64,000 bases of DNA from Pseudomonas sp. MWU16-30317 (GCF_020515695.1 NZ_JAIWJA010000001.1:1-64000), one strand, 5' to 3'. Positions 44,135 to 53,957 are shown, counted from the stretch's first letter. A program made the numbers and translations. Notes: a model not told the origin generated them from the sequence alone.

Positions 44135-45823
44135 CTACCCCTCGAGCTCGAATTGCACGAGGCGCGCCATGATATCGCTGTGCGCCTCGCGGATCTGGCG
44201 TTCGTCCTGAGTGTCCAGCAACTGCTGAAACTGCCCGGCCAGGTGCGCCATGTACTGGCGGCGGTCGCCGAGGTTTTCCTGGTACAGACGGTCGAGGCGG
44301 GCCAGCAGCAGGGTGTTGGTCTGCTGGTCGCGCGGGTGCACCTTGAGCGCCTGCAGGGCGGCCAGGCGTTGGGCGATCTCTTCCTTGGCGAGCACGCCGG
44401 GGTTGTTCTCGATCACCAGCAGGCGGGTTTCACCATTGATCGGCAAATGCACCTGGGCTTCGAGCAAACCGTTGTTGTCGTAGGTAAAGCGCACCTCGAG
44501 GTCGACCTCGCCAGCCTTGCGCGGCGGCACGGCGATTTCCAGCTCGCCGAGGTAGATGTTGTTCTTCACCAGCCGGCTTTCGCCTTGGTAGATCCTGACG
44601 ATGACCGCGCTCTGCTCGTCGCGCAGGGTGGAGACGGTTTGCGAGCGACTGATCGGCACCACGCTGTTGCGTTCGATGATCGGCAGGTAGTGACCCGCCT
44701 GATAGCCTTGACCTTGGCGCACCGAGGTCTCGATACCCAAGGTATAAGGGCAGACATCGGTCATGACGACTTCTTCGAGCGAGGCGTCGCGGGCCTTGAG
44801 CGCTGCCTGAATGGCCGCGCCCTGGGCCACGACTTCATCTGGATTGAGCTGCATCGCCGGGATGCGGCCGAACAGGGTGGCGACCAGCTTGCGCACCAGC
44901 GGCATGCGCGTGGTGCCGCCGACCAGCAGCACTTCGTCGAGGTCCGCGGCTTTGATCCGCGCATCGCGCAGGGCGCGCTCGATGGGCGCACGCAGGCGAT
45001 CGAGCAACGGCTGGACGATCTCGAACAGATCATCCTGGGTCAGGTCCAGGTGCCATTCCTGATCATCGGCGCGCAGGGTAAACCGCGCCTGCTGGGTGGT
45101 GCCCAGAGCGTGGCGCACGCGTTGTGCTTCGCGGCGCAGGCGTTGGTTGATGCCGGGGCGAGTGGTATCCGGCAAGGCGGTACCGAGCTTGGCGATGAAG
45201 TGGGCCACCAGGCGATCATCGAAATCCTCACCGCCGAGGAAGTTGTCGCCAGCGCTGGCACGCACCTCCATCACCCCTTCGAACAGCTCCAGCACCGACA
45301 CGTCGAAGGTGCCGCCCCCCAGGTCGAAGACCAGAAAAGTGGTCTCGTCCTTCTGGTGCAAACCGTAGGCGAGGGCGGCGGCGGTGGGTTCGTTGATGAG
45401 CTTTTCGACCTTCAGCCCGGCCAGCTCGCCCGCGATACGCGTGGCCTTGCGCTGGGCGTCGCTGAAGTACGCCGGCACGCTGATCACTGCCTCGGTGACC
45501 GGTTGGCCCAAGGCGCGCTCGGCGTCGGCCTTGAGGCTGCCGAGCAGCATCGCCGAGAGCTCTTCGGGGCGATAGGCCTTGGTACCCAGGCGGGTTTCCT
45601 GGGCGCTGCCCATGTGCCGCTTGAACAGCGCGGTGGTCAAATGAGGGTGTGTCTGCAGGCGTTCGCGGGCGATGTCGCCGGCCACCAGTTGGCCCTGGTC
45701 GTCGAGGCCGACGACGCTGGGGGTGAGCAAGTTGCCCAGGGCATTGGGCAGCAGGCGCGCCTGTTCGCCATCCCAGGCGGCGACCAGGCTGTTGGTGGTG
45801 CCCAGGTCGATGCCGATAATCAT
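44135..45823 (-). CDS. hscC: Hsp70-family chaperone HscC
   Basis: A protein of 562 residues, the HscC length (DnaK is about 640). Nucleotide-binding signatures are IIGIDLGTTNSLVAAWDG, VFDLGGGTFDVSVLELFEG and VLLVGGTTRMPLVRKLV. The substrate-binding domain is present but the C-terminal helical lid is short. HscC is a specialised Hsp70, not the general chaperone. The ATG at 45823 has AAGGAAG at a good distance; an in-frame GTG sits two codons earlier. Operon with the J-protein gene. Confidence 0.9.
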   Translation of the reverse strand: MIIGIDLGTTNSLVAAWDGEQARLLPNALGNLLTPSVVGLDDQGQLVAGDIARERLQTHPHLTTALFKRHMGSAQETRLGTKAYRPEELSAMLLGSLKADAERALGQPVTEAVISVPAYFSDAQRKATRIAGELAGLKVEKLINEPTAAALAYGLHQKDETTFLVFDLGGGTFDVSVLELFEGVMEVRASAGDNFLGGEDFDDRLVAHFIAKLGTALPDTTRPGINQRLRREAQRVRHALGTTQQARFTLRADDQEWHLDLTQDDLFEIVQPLLDRLRAPIERALRDARIKAADLDEVLLVGGTTRMPLVRKLVATLFGRIPAMQLNPDEVVAQGAAIQAALKARDASLEEVVMTDVCPYTLGIETSVRQGQGYQAGHYLPIIERNSVVPISRSQTVSTLRDEQSAVIVRIYQGESRLVKNNIYLGELEIAVPPRKAGEVDLEVRFTYDNNGLLEAQVHLPINGETRLLVIENNPGVLAKEEIAQRLAALQALKVHPRDQQTNTLLLARLDRLYQENLGDRRQYMAHLAGQFQQLLDTQDERQIREAHSDIMARLVQFELEG

Positions 45824-45980
45824 GACCACGCTTCCTTGTGTGCAGCGCAGGGCTCTGGAGTCGGCCCCGGCGCGAAGCCGGCTATTAGAACGGCGCGCGC
45901 GGTCTGAGTAAAGAGCAGGATGTCGGGGTGTGTGCCAGGCAACGTTTTACCGGGCACGCAGGGGTGTGCAAGGGGTCACG

Positions 45981-46904
45981 TCAGCCCTGCGCGGCGGCAT
46001 AGGCCAGCACTGGTTCGCCCGCCAGCACCTCGGAGTGCAAACCATTCACGCCGACAGGAATATCGCCGACCAGGGTGATGCGGTAGAGCTGGCGGTCGTG
46101 ATTCAACTCGGTGAGCTCCCTGGGCGCCAGATGCGCGGTGGAACGGTTATCCCAGAAGGCGATGGCGCCTTCGCTCCATTTGAAGCGCACGGTGAATTCC
46201 GGCTGGATCACGTGCTCGAACAGCAGCGCCAGCAACTGCTCGCTTTCGCGCGGGGTGAGACCGTCGATGCGCTTGAGAAACCCCGGGCTCACGTACAGGC
46301 TCTTGCGCCCGCTTTCGGGATGCACGCGTACCAGCGGATGCAGGCTGACCAGTTCGCGCGCGGCCACCTTGTCATGGAACTCGCGCTTGCCGGCCATGCC
46401 TTCGGGGGCAGTGAAGCGGTGCTCGCCGCGCAGGGTTTCAAGGAAGCCGCGCAGGGTCGGCGACAAGGCGTCGTAGGCGGCTTCAAGGTTGGTCCACTGG
46501 GTGTCGCCACCGAAGGGCGGGATGGTCACGCCGCGCAGGATCGAGGCCGCCGGGGGATTGATCGCCGCAGTTACGTCGGTGTGCCAGCCGGTCCAGGGGC
46601 GGATCAGCTTGGGGCCTTCGAAGCGCTTGCCAAAGCGCGTCTTGCTCACCGAATACACCTCGGGGTAGCCCTCCACCGAACCGAATACCGGGTGGCCGAC
46701 GGTGAGTTCGCCGAACTGCCGGGCAAAACCTATGTGTTGCTCATGGCTGAGGGGCTGGTCGCGGAAGAAAATCACCTTCCACTGGATCAGCGCCTGGCGA
46801 ATCGCCGCGACCTGTTCGGCGGGCAACTGCTCGCGCAAGTCGACGCCGCTGATCAGTGCCCCGATGCTCAAGGCCAGTGGTTCGACATGGAGCGTATGGG
46901 ACAT
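45981..46904 (-). CDS. TauD/TfdA-family Fe(II)/2-oxoglutarate dioxygenase
   Basis: A protein of 307 residues. Facial triad H-x-D in GWHTDVTAAINPP (near residue 103) and distal His in NRSTAHLAPRE; the 2-oxoglutarate Arg is in DRQLYRITLVGD. RGVTIPPFGGDTQWTNLEAAY is the family core. It probably releases sulfite from taurine or another alkanesulfonate in sulfur limitation. Start ATG at 46904; a frame extension upstream lacks a ribosome site. It is separated from ssuCB by hscC and the J-protein gene, all on the same strand. Confidence 0.87.
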   Translation of the reverse strand: MSHTLHVEPLALSIGALISGVDLREQLPAEQVAAIRQALIQWKVIFFRDQPLSHEQHIGFARQFGELTVGHPVFGSVEGYPEVYSVSKTRFGKRFEGPKLIRPWTGWHTDVTAAINPPAASILRGVTIPPFGGDTQWTNLEAAYDALSPTLRGFLETLRGEHRFTAPEGMAGKREFHDKVAARELVSLHPLVRVHPESGRKSLYVSPGFLKRIDGLTPRESEQLLALLFEHVIQPEFTVRFKWSEGAIAFWDNRSTAHLAPRELTELNHDRQLYRITLVGDIPVGVNGLHSEVLAGEPVLAYAAAQG

Positions 46905-47030
46905 GCGGGACACCTGCGGCAGACGACGGAAATAGCGCACGAGGTTATGCCGAGCGCCAGTGTCGGCAAAAATACCGTTGCGCTATAGGCCGCTGCGTTT
47001 TGTATCTATTGGCGGCCGGGAGCGTGGCCA

Positions 47031-47195
47031 ATGAACGTAGTGCCCGAGTCGGTGCGCAGCCTGCGCTGGGGCGGGGCCTATGGGCATTCGTGGTGGATGG
47101 ACGCTGCGCAGGACCTGCGCGTGGTGACGTTCACCAATACGCTGTACGAGGGGATGTCGGGGCGTTTTGTGGCTGAGTTGCGGGATGCGGTGTAG
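47031..47195 (+). pseudogene. C-terminal remnant of a serine hydrolase (class C β-lactamase-like)
   Basis: The 54 codons read LRWGGAYGHSWWMDAAQDL, then VVTFTNTLYEGMSGRFVAEL, the tail of a β-lactamase/esterase-type serine hydrolase, where GAYGHSWW replaces the usual KTG-type HTG box. The catalytic SxxK and YxN parts are gone. It starts abruptly in a 430-bp gap after the TauD gene, so the body of the gene was deleted. Confidence 0.65.
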
Positions 47196-47341
47196 GCGCA
47201 GATTGCGCTGGATCGGGGGGGCTGAGTGGGTGAGCGATTGTCCGTTCGGGTCGAGGGCAAGTGTGATGCCAAGGTAAATAGCGTCAGCCATTGACCCAGC
47301 GAGCGTAGAAAGCCAGCACGGGTCTCAGCGGCCTGATTGTT

Positions 47342-47557
47342 TCAGTTGCTCTTGGCGTTCAGCTTGCGCAGCTCTTCATAGGTCGCGGACTGCACGAACC
47401 AGAAGCCCGATACGATGCACCAGCTGAGCGTGCCGACCACGAAGGTGCCCACGCCCGCCAGAAAGCTGTGGAAGACCATGACGATTGCCGTGAGCCAGAT
47501 CACGCCCAAGGCAATGTAGAGGACGGTGTTGTTGACGCTGATAACGAAGTCTTTCAT
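47342..47557 (-). CDS. Small membrane protein, 71 aa
   Basis: Two membrane helices: NTVLYIALGVIWLTAIVMVF and AGVGTFVVGTLSWCIVSGFW, then a short charged C terminus (EELRKLNAKSN). The family is not recognised. A GGGATCC-type ribosome region precedes the ATG at 47557. It lies next to another small membrane protein on the same strand (100-bp gap), possibly co-transcribed. Confidence 0.6.
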   Translation of the reverse strand: MKDFVISVNNTVLYIALGVIWLTAIVMVFHSFLAGVGTFVVGTLSWCIVSGFWFVQSATYEELRKLNAKSN

Positions 47558-47657
47558 GACGGATCCCTGTAAAAAACGATATAAACCTCCGTCGTGGAGG
47601 CCGAGCGTCGCGGTGATGTTTTTGAAATGGTAGAACTTATATCAATCTTCTACCGCT

Positions 47658-47957
47658 TCAGTGCGGGCTAACCACCATTAGATAGATAGCCATCACCACC
47701 CACACTACGGAGATATACTGCATCGGCACCCAGAACAGCGTGTGCTTCTTGCGAAACACCACTTCGTTGCCGGTATCTTTGTCGATGTAGGATTTACCCG
47801 CTTGATTATTCAAGCGGTGGCCGATATACGCGCTGAGGGCAGCACCTACCAATAAACCAAGGCCCATGCCAAACGGGAGTTTGGGGAAGAGCAGCGTGCA
47901 GACGACCGGGATCGCCACTGCCAGAAAGCCCCATCCTTGCCATACGATAAAAAACAT
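47658..47957 (-). CDS. Small membrane protein, 99 aa
   Basis: Start ATG at 47957 follows AAGGA; the frame runs further upstream but without coding character. Three membrane segments: FFIVWQGWGFLAVAIPVVCT, LLVGAALSAYIGHRL and a C-terminal FWVPMQYISVVWVVMAIYLM. A soluble loop KSYIDKDTGNEVVFRKKH lies between. The family is unknown to me. Probably co-transcribed with the downstream 71-residue membrane protein. Confidence 0.6.
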   Translation of the reverse strand: MFFIVWQGWGFLAVAIPVVCTLLFPKLPFGMGLGLLVGAALSAYIGHRLNNQAGKSYIDKDTGNEVVFRKKHTLFWVPMQYISVVWVVMAIYLMVVSPH

Positions 47958-48340
47958 TCCACGTCCTTGATGAATTTTCGTGGCGCGCAATCTAGCAAAA
48001 AGACTAGACGGCTGCAACAGTTGAAAACAGATATCATTTACATATTCTGTAGGTGCCTTGGCTATTGAGACTGAGTCCACATAAATACAACTTGAGTGGG
48101 ACCCACATTGATTTGTAGTTGCGTTCGTGGTTGCTCGCGTATTGGGCAGTGCGTATCGCCTATCCGTTTGCAAGTTCTCTGAAGTGAGTACTTTACCGAT
48201 AACGCGGCGGGGTCGTGGAGGCGCAAGTTCCAGGTCATTGCGCGGGCACTCGCCGGCCCCCTGAACGCCGGCGCGGCAGGTTCTGTACCTCGACGATTGA
48301 GCTATAGTCGCCAACATTGCAGCCCCTCAGGAGATCTCCC
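47958..48340. other. 383-bp AT-rich intergenic stretch
   Basis: No gene, repeat or RNA structure was recognised. It is AT-richer than its surroundings for about 200 bp, then returns to high GC near 48240. It must hold the divergent promoters of the membrane-protein pair and ogt-alkA. Confidence 0.5.
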
Positions 48341-48919
48341 TTGGCCACGGCCTACTACTGCAAGCCCCTGCCATCCCCCGTCGGCGTGCTCACTCTGGTC
48401 GCCAGTGACAGCGGCCTGACCGCCATCCTCTGGGAGGTCGAGCGCCCCAATCGCGTGCGCCTGGGCGAGATGATGCCGGTCGACAGCCACGTAGTGCTGG
48501 ATGAAACCGCGCGGCAGCTGGATGAGTACTTCGCCGGTCAGCGGCAGCGCTTTGAGTTGCCACTGGATTTCGTCGGCACGGCCTTCCAGCAGAAAGTCTG
48601 GCAGGCGCTGTTGACCATTCCCTTCGGCCAGACCCGCACCTATTCGCAGATCGCCGCGCAGATCGGCCATCCCACTGCGGTGCGCGCGGTGGGCGCCGCC
48701 AACGGGCGCAACCCCATCTCGATCGTCGCGCCCTGCCATCGGGTGATCGGTGCATCGGGGGAACTGACCGGGTTCGCCGGTGGCTTGTTGGCCAAGCAGG
48801 TGCTGTTGAAGATCGAGTTTGGTGCGGGGGCCGTAGCGCTCGGCACCGGTACGCTAGGCAAGCGCAGCAAGTGGGTCACTGCCGAGCAGGCGAAGATGCA
48901 GCAGTCACTGGATTTCTGA
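48341..48919 (+). CDS. ogt: O6-methylguanine-DNA methyltransferase (Ogt type)
   Basis: A protein of 192 residues. Active-site PCHRVIG (near residue 131) with acceptor cysteine, preceded by VGAANGRNPISIVA. N-terminal domain starts YYCKPLPSPVGVLTL. It transfers O6-alkyl groups from DNA to itself. The start is a TTG at 48341 with CAGGAG eight bases upstream; no ATG fits. It is followed by alkA nine bases later, so the two form an alkylation repair operon. No N-terminal Ada regulatory domain. Confidence 0.9.
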   Translation: MATAYYCKPLPSPVGVLTLVASDSGLTAILWEVERPNRVRLGEMMPVDSHVVLDETARQLDEYFAGQRQRFELPLDFVGTAFQQKVWQALLTIPFGQTRTYSQIAAQIGHPTAVRAVGAANGRNPISIVAPCHRVIGASGELTGFAGGLLAKQVLLKIEFGAGAVALGTGTLGKRSKWVTAEQAKMQQSLDF

Positions 48920-48928
48920 GGGCAGCGT

Positions 48929-49864
48929 ATGAAGCAGGTAGCGGGCATGCCCGTGGACGAGATCGAACTGCCATTGCGCGCGCCCTTCGATTGGCAACGC
49001 ATGCTGCGATTCTACGGCGGGCGCTCCAGCGCCGGAGTCGAGACGGTAGAGGATGGCTGCTATATCAGGACCCTGGATTGGCAGGGTGACAGCGGCCTGC
49101 TGCGGGTGCGCCAGGATTCACATCGACCGTGCCTGATCGCGCGACTCGAAGGCCCTGCCAGTCGTCATCTGGCGGCGCTGGAGGGCAAGCTGATGCACAT
49201 GTTCGACCTGTACACCGACCCGGCCCAGGTGCGCGAGGGCCTGAGTCGGGATCCCTGGTTGCAGCGCTTGACCCGCCAGGCGCCGGGGCTGCGGATTCCT
49301 GGCGCATGGTCGGCCTTTGAACTGGTGGTGCGCACCATCGTCGGCCAGCAGGTCAGCGTCAAGGCCGCGACCACCATCACTGGGCGCCTGGTGGCGCGGG
49401 CAGGGCGACCGGCTGAGGGCCCCAGTCATGAGGGCGCGGCGTGGCAGTTCCCGACTCCGGCCGCTTTGGCAGCGGCGGATTTGAACCTGATCGGCATGCC
49501 GACCAAGCGTGTTGCGGCTCTGCAGAATTTTGCCCAGGCCGTGGCTGACGGTTTGCCCATCGACGCACCTGCCCTCGCGACCGGGGCCAGCGATATTGCG
49601 GCGCTGCGCAAGGCCTTGCTGGGGTTGCCGGGCATCGGCCCCTGGACGGTGGAGTACGTGGCCATGCGCGCCTGGCGCGATACCGACGCCTGGCCCGGCA
49701 GCGACCTGGTACTGATGCAGGCCATTGCCCGTCAACATCCGACGTTGCTCAAGCCCGCGCAGCAGGCAGTATGCAGTGAAGGATGGCGACCCTGGCGGGC
49801 CTATGCCGCCATGCACCTGTGGAACGAGATTGCCGATCAAGCAGGTACACAGCGCGGCGGTTAG
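48929..49864 (+). CDS. alkA: DNA-3-methyladenine glycosylase II
   Basis: A protein of 311 residues. AlkA N-terminal domain starts EIELPLRAPFDWQRMLRFY; the HhH-GPD part has LPGIGPWTVEYVAMRAW and the catalytic aspartate in DAWPGSDLVL. It removes alkylated purines. It is downstream of ogt with nine bases between. The gene overlaps the convergent MFS gene by four bases (stops on both strands within TTAG). Confidence 0.9.
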   Translation: MKQVAGMPVDEIELPLRAPFDWQRMLRFYGGRSSAGVETVEDGCYIRTLDWQGDSGLLRVRQDSHRPCLIARLEGPASRHLAALEGKLMHMFDLYTDPAQVREGLSRDPWLQRLTRQAPGLRIPGAWSAFELVVRTIVGQQVSVKAATTITGRLVARAGRPAEGPSHEGAAWQFPTPAALAAADLNLIGMPTKRVAALQNFAQAVADGLPIDAPALATGASDIAALRKALLGLPGIGPWTVEYVAMRAWRDTDAWPGSDLVLMQAIARQHPTLLKPAQQAVCSEGWRPWRAYAAMHLWNEIADQAGTQRGG

Positions 49865-51066
49865 GCCGATACGCCCGGCGCCTGTCTACGACGCATCATC
49901 AACACCGCCAGCACCACACCCACCGCCGCAATCGCGCTGGCGATCACCCCCAGCGATTGCAAGCCGAAGTGTCCAATCCCGATGCCACCGTAGATCGCGC
50001 CCAGGCCGATCCCGGCGTTGGCAGCCGAAATGTTCATGGTTGCCGCCAGCGCCTGAGCCTTGGCCCCGGCCTGCATCACGCGCACCTGGCAGATCGGGAA
50101 CAGCGCCGTGTAAGCGACACCCCAGGCGATCAGCGCCAGCACCAGGCCAACACGATTGTCCGCCAGGGGCACGGTCGCCAGCATCCCGGCAGCGAGGACC
50201 AACAGAAACAGCACCATCGCCCCCAACGGTGTACGGTCCACCAGCCGCCCGCCGATCTGGTTGCCGATCATGCCCACCGCACCGAAGCCCATCAGCCACC
50301 AGCCGACCTGGCCAGCCGACACGTGCGCCAGGCGTTCGAGGATGTCGGCCAGGTAGGTGTAGGCGGTGAACATCGCCGTGAAGGCCAGAATCGACAGCAG
50401 TACGTGGGCCAGAAAACGCGGTTCCTTGAGGATCGCCGTCTGCTTTTCACCGGCTGCCTTGACCGGCGAGGCCGGCAATGTCGGCATGCACAGTTGCAAC
50501 AACGCCGCGATCAGCAGCGACAGCGCCACCAGAATCCAGAAACTGCCGCGCCAACCCACCGTGTCCGCCGCCAGGGTGCCCAGCGGCACGCCGAACACCA
50601 GCGCCGCGCTGATGCCCAGGTACACCTTGGACACGCCTTTGCCCTCGTTGCCCGGCCCGGCCAATTGCCCGGCGGTCTCACTGGCGGTGCCCCAGAACAC
50701 CGGCAAGCCCAGCGCCGGAATGAAGCGCGCCAGAGCCAGCACCCAGATATTGGTCGACAGCGCCGCCAGCGCGTTGGACGCGGCGAACACCAGCAGGATG
50801 CCGATGAACAGCTTCTTGCGATCCAGATGAGCCAGGCGCGCGGTCAGGAACGGCCCGAATAGCATCACGGTGAAGGCGAACAGGGTGACCACCTGGCCGG
50901 CCAGGGCGACGGAGATGTTCATGTCACGCGCCAGCGCCGGCAGCAGGCCGACGATCAGGAACTCAGTGGTGACGATAATGAACGCGGCAACGGCCATGAT
51001 CAGAATCTGCAGGCCACTGCCTGCGCGCGGCAGTGCAGGGGCTTGCGCCGTGGAAGAGGTTGGCAT
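49861..51066 (-). CDS. MFS transporter, DHA1 type (AraJ/YdhP-like)
   Basis: A protein of 401 residues with 12 membrane helices; TTEFLIVGLLPALARDMNIS is the start of the AraJ/CmlA-type family, and ARLAHLDRKKLFIGILL the loop 2-3 motif. It exports drugs or sugars; substrate unknown. ATG at 51066 (MPTSS) is used. Divergent from a LysR gene 109 bp away, the likely regulator. Confidence 0.87.
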   Translation of the reverse strand: MPTSSTAQAPALPRAGSGLQILIMAVAAFIIVTTEFLIVGLLPALARDMNISVALAGQVVTLFAFTVMLFGPFLTARLAHLDRKKLFIGILLVFAASNALAALSTNIWVLALARFIPALGLPVFWGTASETAGQLAGPGNEGKGVSKVYLGISAALVFGVPLGTLAADTVGWRGSFWILVALSLLIAALLQLCMPTLPASPVKAAGEKQTAILKEPRFLAHVLLSILAFTAMFTAYTYLADILERLAHVSAGQVGWWLMGFGAVGMIGNQIGGRLVDRTPLGAMVLFLLVLAAGMLATVPLADNRVGLVLALIAWGVAYTALFPICQVRVMQAGAKAQALAATMNISAANAGIGLGAIYGGIGIGHFGLQSLGVIASAIAAVGVVLAVLMMRRRQAPGVSA

Positions 51067-51175
51067 CGCAATCACACTCGAAAAGAAATTTGCGCGAGTC
51101 TATTGAAGAATTAAGCGCGGATCCTGGCTATATATGCTCGAATAGCCGGAATCAGATTCATCAATAGGGCTCGCC

Positions 51176-52138
51176 ATGTTTGCTTCAGAACGCCTCAAGG
51201 GCATCGATGTGTTTGTCTGCGTAGCCGACCAAGGCAGTTTTACCGCAGCGGCCGAGCGCCTCAATCTCAGCAGCTCGGCGGTCAGCAAGGGCATTGCGCG
51301 CCTCGAGAATCGCTTGGGCACGCGCCTGTTCCAACGCACCACCCGGCGACTGGCGCTGACCGATGCCGGCACAACCTTTTATCGCACCTGCACTCAGGTG
51401 CTGGCCGATCTCGAAGAGGCCGAGCTGGCGCTGGACATCGAGAACACCGAACCCCGTGGGCGAGTGCGTATCGACCTGCCGGCCTCATACGGCAGGCTGC
51501 ATGTATTGCCGGCCATTCTGCGCTTCGTCGCTGATCACCCACTGTTGCTGCCGCACATCTCGTTCTCCGATCGCTTCGTCCAGCCGGTGGAAGAGGGCAT
51601 CGATATCGTCGTGCGCATTGGCGGCCCTGACGCCTGGCCGGCCGCCCTCGGGCATCGCTATCTGGGTGCGCAGCGCTTGATATTCTGCGCTTCGCCGCAG
51701 TACCTGCAGGCCCATGGCGAGCCACTCGACGAACGCGACCTCGAGCAGCACAGCTGCGTGGTCTACGGCGATGGCAACGGCATGGCCAATCCCTGGTATT
51801 TCGCTGGCGCGCAACCGGGTGAGATGGAGCGGCGCGTCATGCCCGCGCGCATCGCGGTCGGTGACGGCGAGGGGCAGTTGATGGCGGTGCAGGCCGGGCA
51901 GGGCATCGCGCAGCTGCCCACCTGGCTGGCGTCGCGGTATTTGCAGGACGGCAGTGTCGTGGAAGTGCTGCCGCACCTGGCCACCGATGGCTTGCAGATG
52001 AATTTGGTGTGGCTCAAGAGCCGCGAGATGCAGCCCAAGGTGCGGGCGCTGCTGGATATGCTTGCCGAGTGCCTGACGCCTTCGGGGGCCAACCCTCTCG
52101 CGACCGGGCTCGGGCTTGTACCGCGGGCAGTGCAGTGA
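51176..52138 (+). CDS. LysR-family transcriptional regulator
   Basis: A protein of 320 residues. HTH: ERLKGIDVFVCVADQGSFTA and LNLSSSAVSKGIARLENRLG; wing LFQRTTRRLALTDAG. The effector domain (LPHISFSDRFVQPVEEG; DIVVRIGGPD) is of the CrgA class. Divergent from the MFS exporter; probably its regulator. Confidence 0.88.
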   Translation: MFASERLKGIDVFVCVADQGSFTAAAERLNLSSSAVSKGIARLENRLGTRLFQRTTRRLALTDAGTTFYRTCTQVLADLEEAELALDIENTEPRGRVRIDLPASYGRLHVLPAILRFVADHPLLLPHISFSDRFVQPVEEGIDIVVRIGGPDAWPAALGHRYLGAQRLIFCASPQYLQAHGEPLDERDLEQHSCVVYGDGNGMANPWYFAGAQPGEMERRVMPARIAVGDGEGQLMAVQAGQGIAQLPTWLASRYLQDGSVVEVLPHLATDGLQMNLVWLKSREMQPKVRALLDMLAECLTPSGANPLATGLGLVPRAVQ

Positions 52139-52325
52139 AGGGGCCTGCCCCGAATCGACTGGCTGTACGGCCCACCACTGGGTCACGACGCTTCTGCCGT
52201 AATCCAGCACAGTGGGGCGCTGCGCTAATGTTTAATCGAAAGACGCCGACAGCCTTGGAAGTAACAGCGCATTCGTGCGCCGACCTGCTATGCCTATAAC
52301 AAAAGCAATAACTCCATCGAGGGTC

Positions 52326-53957
52326 ATGAATATGCGTAGTCTTTCCATCAGTCGACGGCTTTGGCTCATTCTGGTTGTCGCGGTGCTGATGCTAGTGGTG
52401 ATGTCCGGGGCCATGCTCAAGCAGATTCACGATGACCTCTACGACGCCAAGGCACTGAAAACCATGCACGTGGTGCAGACCGCCAATGGCGTGCTGGAGT
52501 ATTTCCAGGGCCTCGAAAAGGCCGGCACCCTGACCCGTGAACAGGCCCAGCAACAGGCCATCGAAGCCATTCGCGCGCTGCGCTACAACCAGACCGATTA
52601 CTTCTGGATCAACGACTTGCGCCCCGTGATGATCATGCACCCGACCAGCCCCAAGTTGGTGGGCCAGGATCTGTCGGGCATCAAGGACCCGGACGGTTTC
52701 CAGGTGTTCAACGAGATGGTCACCGTGGCCAAGACCAAGGGCGCAGGGATGATCAACTACCGCTGGCCCAAACCGGGCGCCAGTGAGCCGGTGGCCAAGA
52801 CCTCCTACGTGAGCCTGTTCGCGCCCTGGGGCTGGATCATCGGCTCGGGGGTGTATGTCGACGACGTGCAGGCCGAGTTCGTGCATCAGGTCTGGAAAGC
52901 CTCGTCGATCAGTCTGGCGATCATTGTGGCGATGATGGCGCTGCTGGTGATGATCTCGCGCAGCATTCTCGGCCCGCTCAATACCACCGTGCAGGCCATG
53001 GCCAATATCGCCAGCGGCGAAAGCGACCTGACGCGCAGCCTGTCCACCGATGGCAATGACGAGGTCACCCAATTGGCCCGGCACTTCAATGGCTTCACCG
53101 CCAAGCTGCGCCGGGTGGTCGGCGAGCTGCAGCAATCGGCCACTGGCCTTGGCCAGGCATCGCTGGAACTGGGCAGCAACGCCGATCAGGCGCAAGCGCG
53201 CAGCCAGCAGCAATCCGAGCAGATGGAGCTGGTGGCAACTGCGGTCAACGAGGTCACTTATGGCGTTCAGGATGTGGCCAAGAACGCCGAGCATGCCGCC
53301 AGCGAGATGCGCGACGCGCAATCCCAGGCGCAGCAAGGGCAAGCGAATATCGACAGCAGCCTGCGCCAGATCGGCGCGTTGTCCGGCACCATCGATCAAG
53401 CTGTCGGGGTGATCCGCACCCTGGCCAGCGAGAGCACGCAGATCGGCAGCGTGCTGGAAGTGATCAGCTCGATTGCCGAGCAGACCAACCTGCTGGCCCT
53501 CAACGCCGCCATCGAGGCAGCGCGGGCAGGGGATCAGGGCCGTGGCTTTGCGGTGGTGGCAGACGAGGTGCGCCTGCTGGCCCAGCGTACGCAGAAATCC
53601 ACCGCTGAAATCCACAGCATGATCGAGCGCCTGCAGAGCCATTCCGATGCCGCCGTGAAAGTGATCGGCGACAGCAGTCGCGCCTCGCAGTTGACCATCG
53701 AGCAAGCGGAGCTGGCGGGTAACAGCCTGACGTCGATTCGCAATGCGTTAGGCAATATCAACGGGCTGAATGCGTCGATCGCCAGTGCGACCTTGCAGCA
53801 GTCCCATGTGGTAGAGGACATCAATCAGAACGTCACCCAGGCCGCGCAACTGTCTCGCCATGCGGCGCTGGCGGCGGAGCAATCGAACGTGGCGAGCTTG
53901 CAGCTCAAGGGCTTGAGTGAGCAGTTGAATGGGTTGTTGAGGCAGTTCAAGGTGTGA
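52326..53957 (+). CDS. Methyl-accepting chemotaxis protein with single Cache domain
   Basis: A protein of 543 residues. TM1 ([17 protein letters not shown]), periplasmic sCache_2 domain ([34 protein letters not shown]), TM2 ([19 protein letters not shown]), HAMP, then the signalling hairpin [20 protein letters not shown]. The Cache domain resembles that of McpP/PscD, which bind short-chain carboxylates, so pyruvate, acetate or lactate are plausible ligands. Start ATG at 52326 or 52332. Monocistronic, with 187 bp upstream that show no other gene. Confidence 0.9.
   Translation: MNMRSLSISRRLWLILVVAVLMLVVMSGAMLKQIHDDLYDAKALKTMHVVQTANGVLEYFQGLEKAGTLTREQAQQQAIEAIRALRYNQTDYFWINDLRPVMIMHPTSPKLVGQDLSGIKDPDGFQVFNEMVTVAKTKGAGMINYRWPKPGASEPVAKTSYVSLFAPWGWIIGSGVYVDDVQAEFVHQVWKASSISLAIIVAMMALLVMISRSILGPLNTTVQAMANIASGESDLTRSLSTDGNDEVTQLARHFNGFTAKLRRVVGELQQSATGLGQASLELGSNADQAQARSQQQSEQMELVATAVNEVTYGVQDVAKNAEHAASEMRDAQSQAQQGQANIDSSLRQIGALSGTIDQAVGVIRTLASESTQIGSVLEVISSIAEQTNLLALNAAIEAARAGDQGRGFAVVADEVRLLAQRTQKSTAEIHSMIERLQSHSDAAVKVIGDSSRASQLTIEQAELAGNSLTSIRNALGNINGLNASIASATLQQSHVVEDINQNVTQAAQLSRHAALAAEQSNVASLQLKGLSEQLNGLLRQFKV

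Noticed and set aside
43946..45907. 653-codon plus-strand frame over hscC and the J gene
   Set aside because: Antisense to hscC with Hsp70 motifs on the other strand; no domain in the shadow.
46983..47291. 102-codon minus-strand frame after the TauD-like gene
   Set aside because: It covers the serine-hydrolase remnant on the opposite strand and has no recognisable domain.
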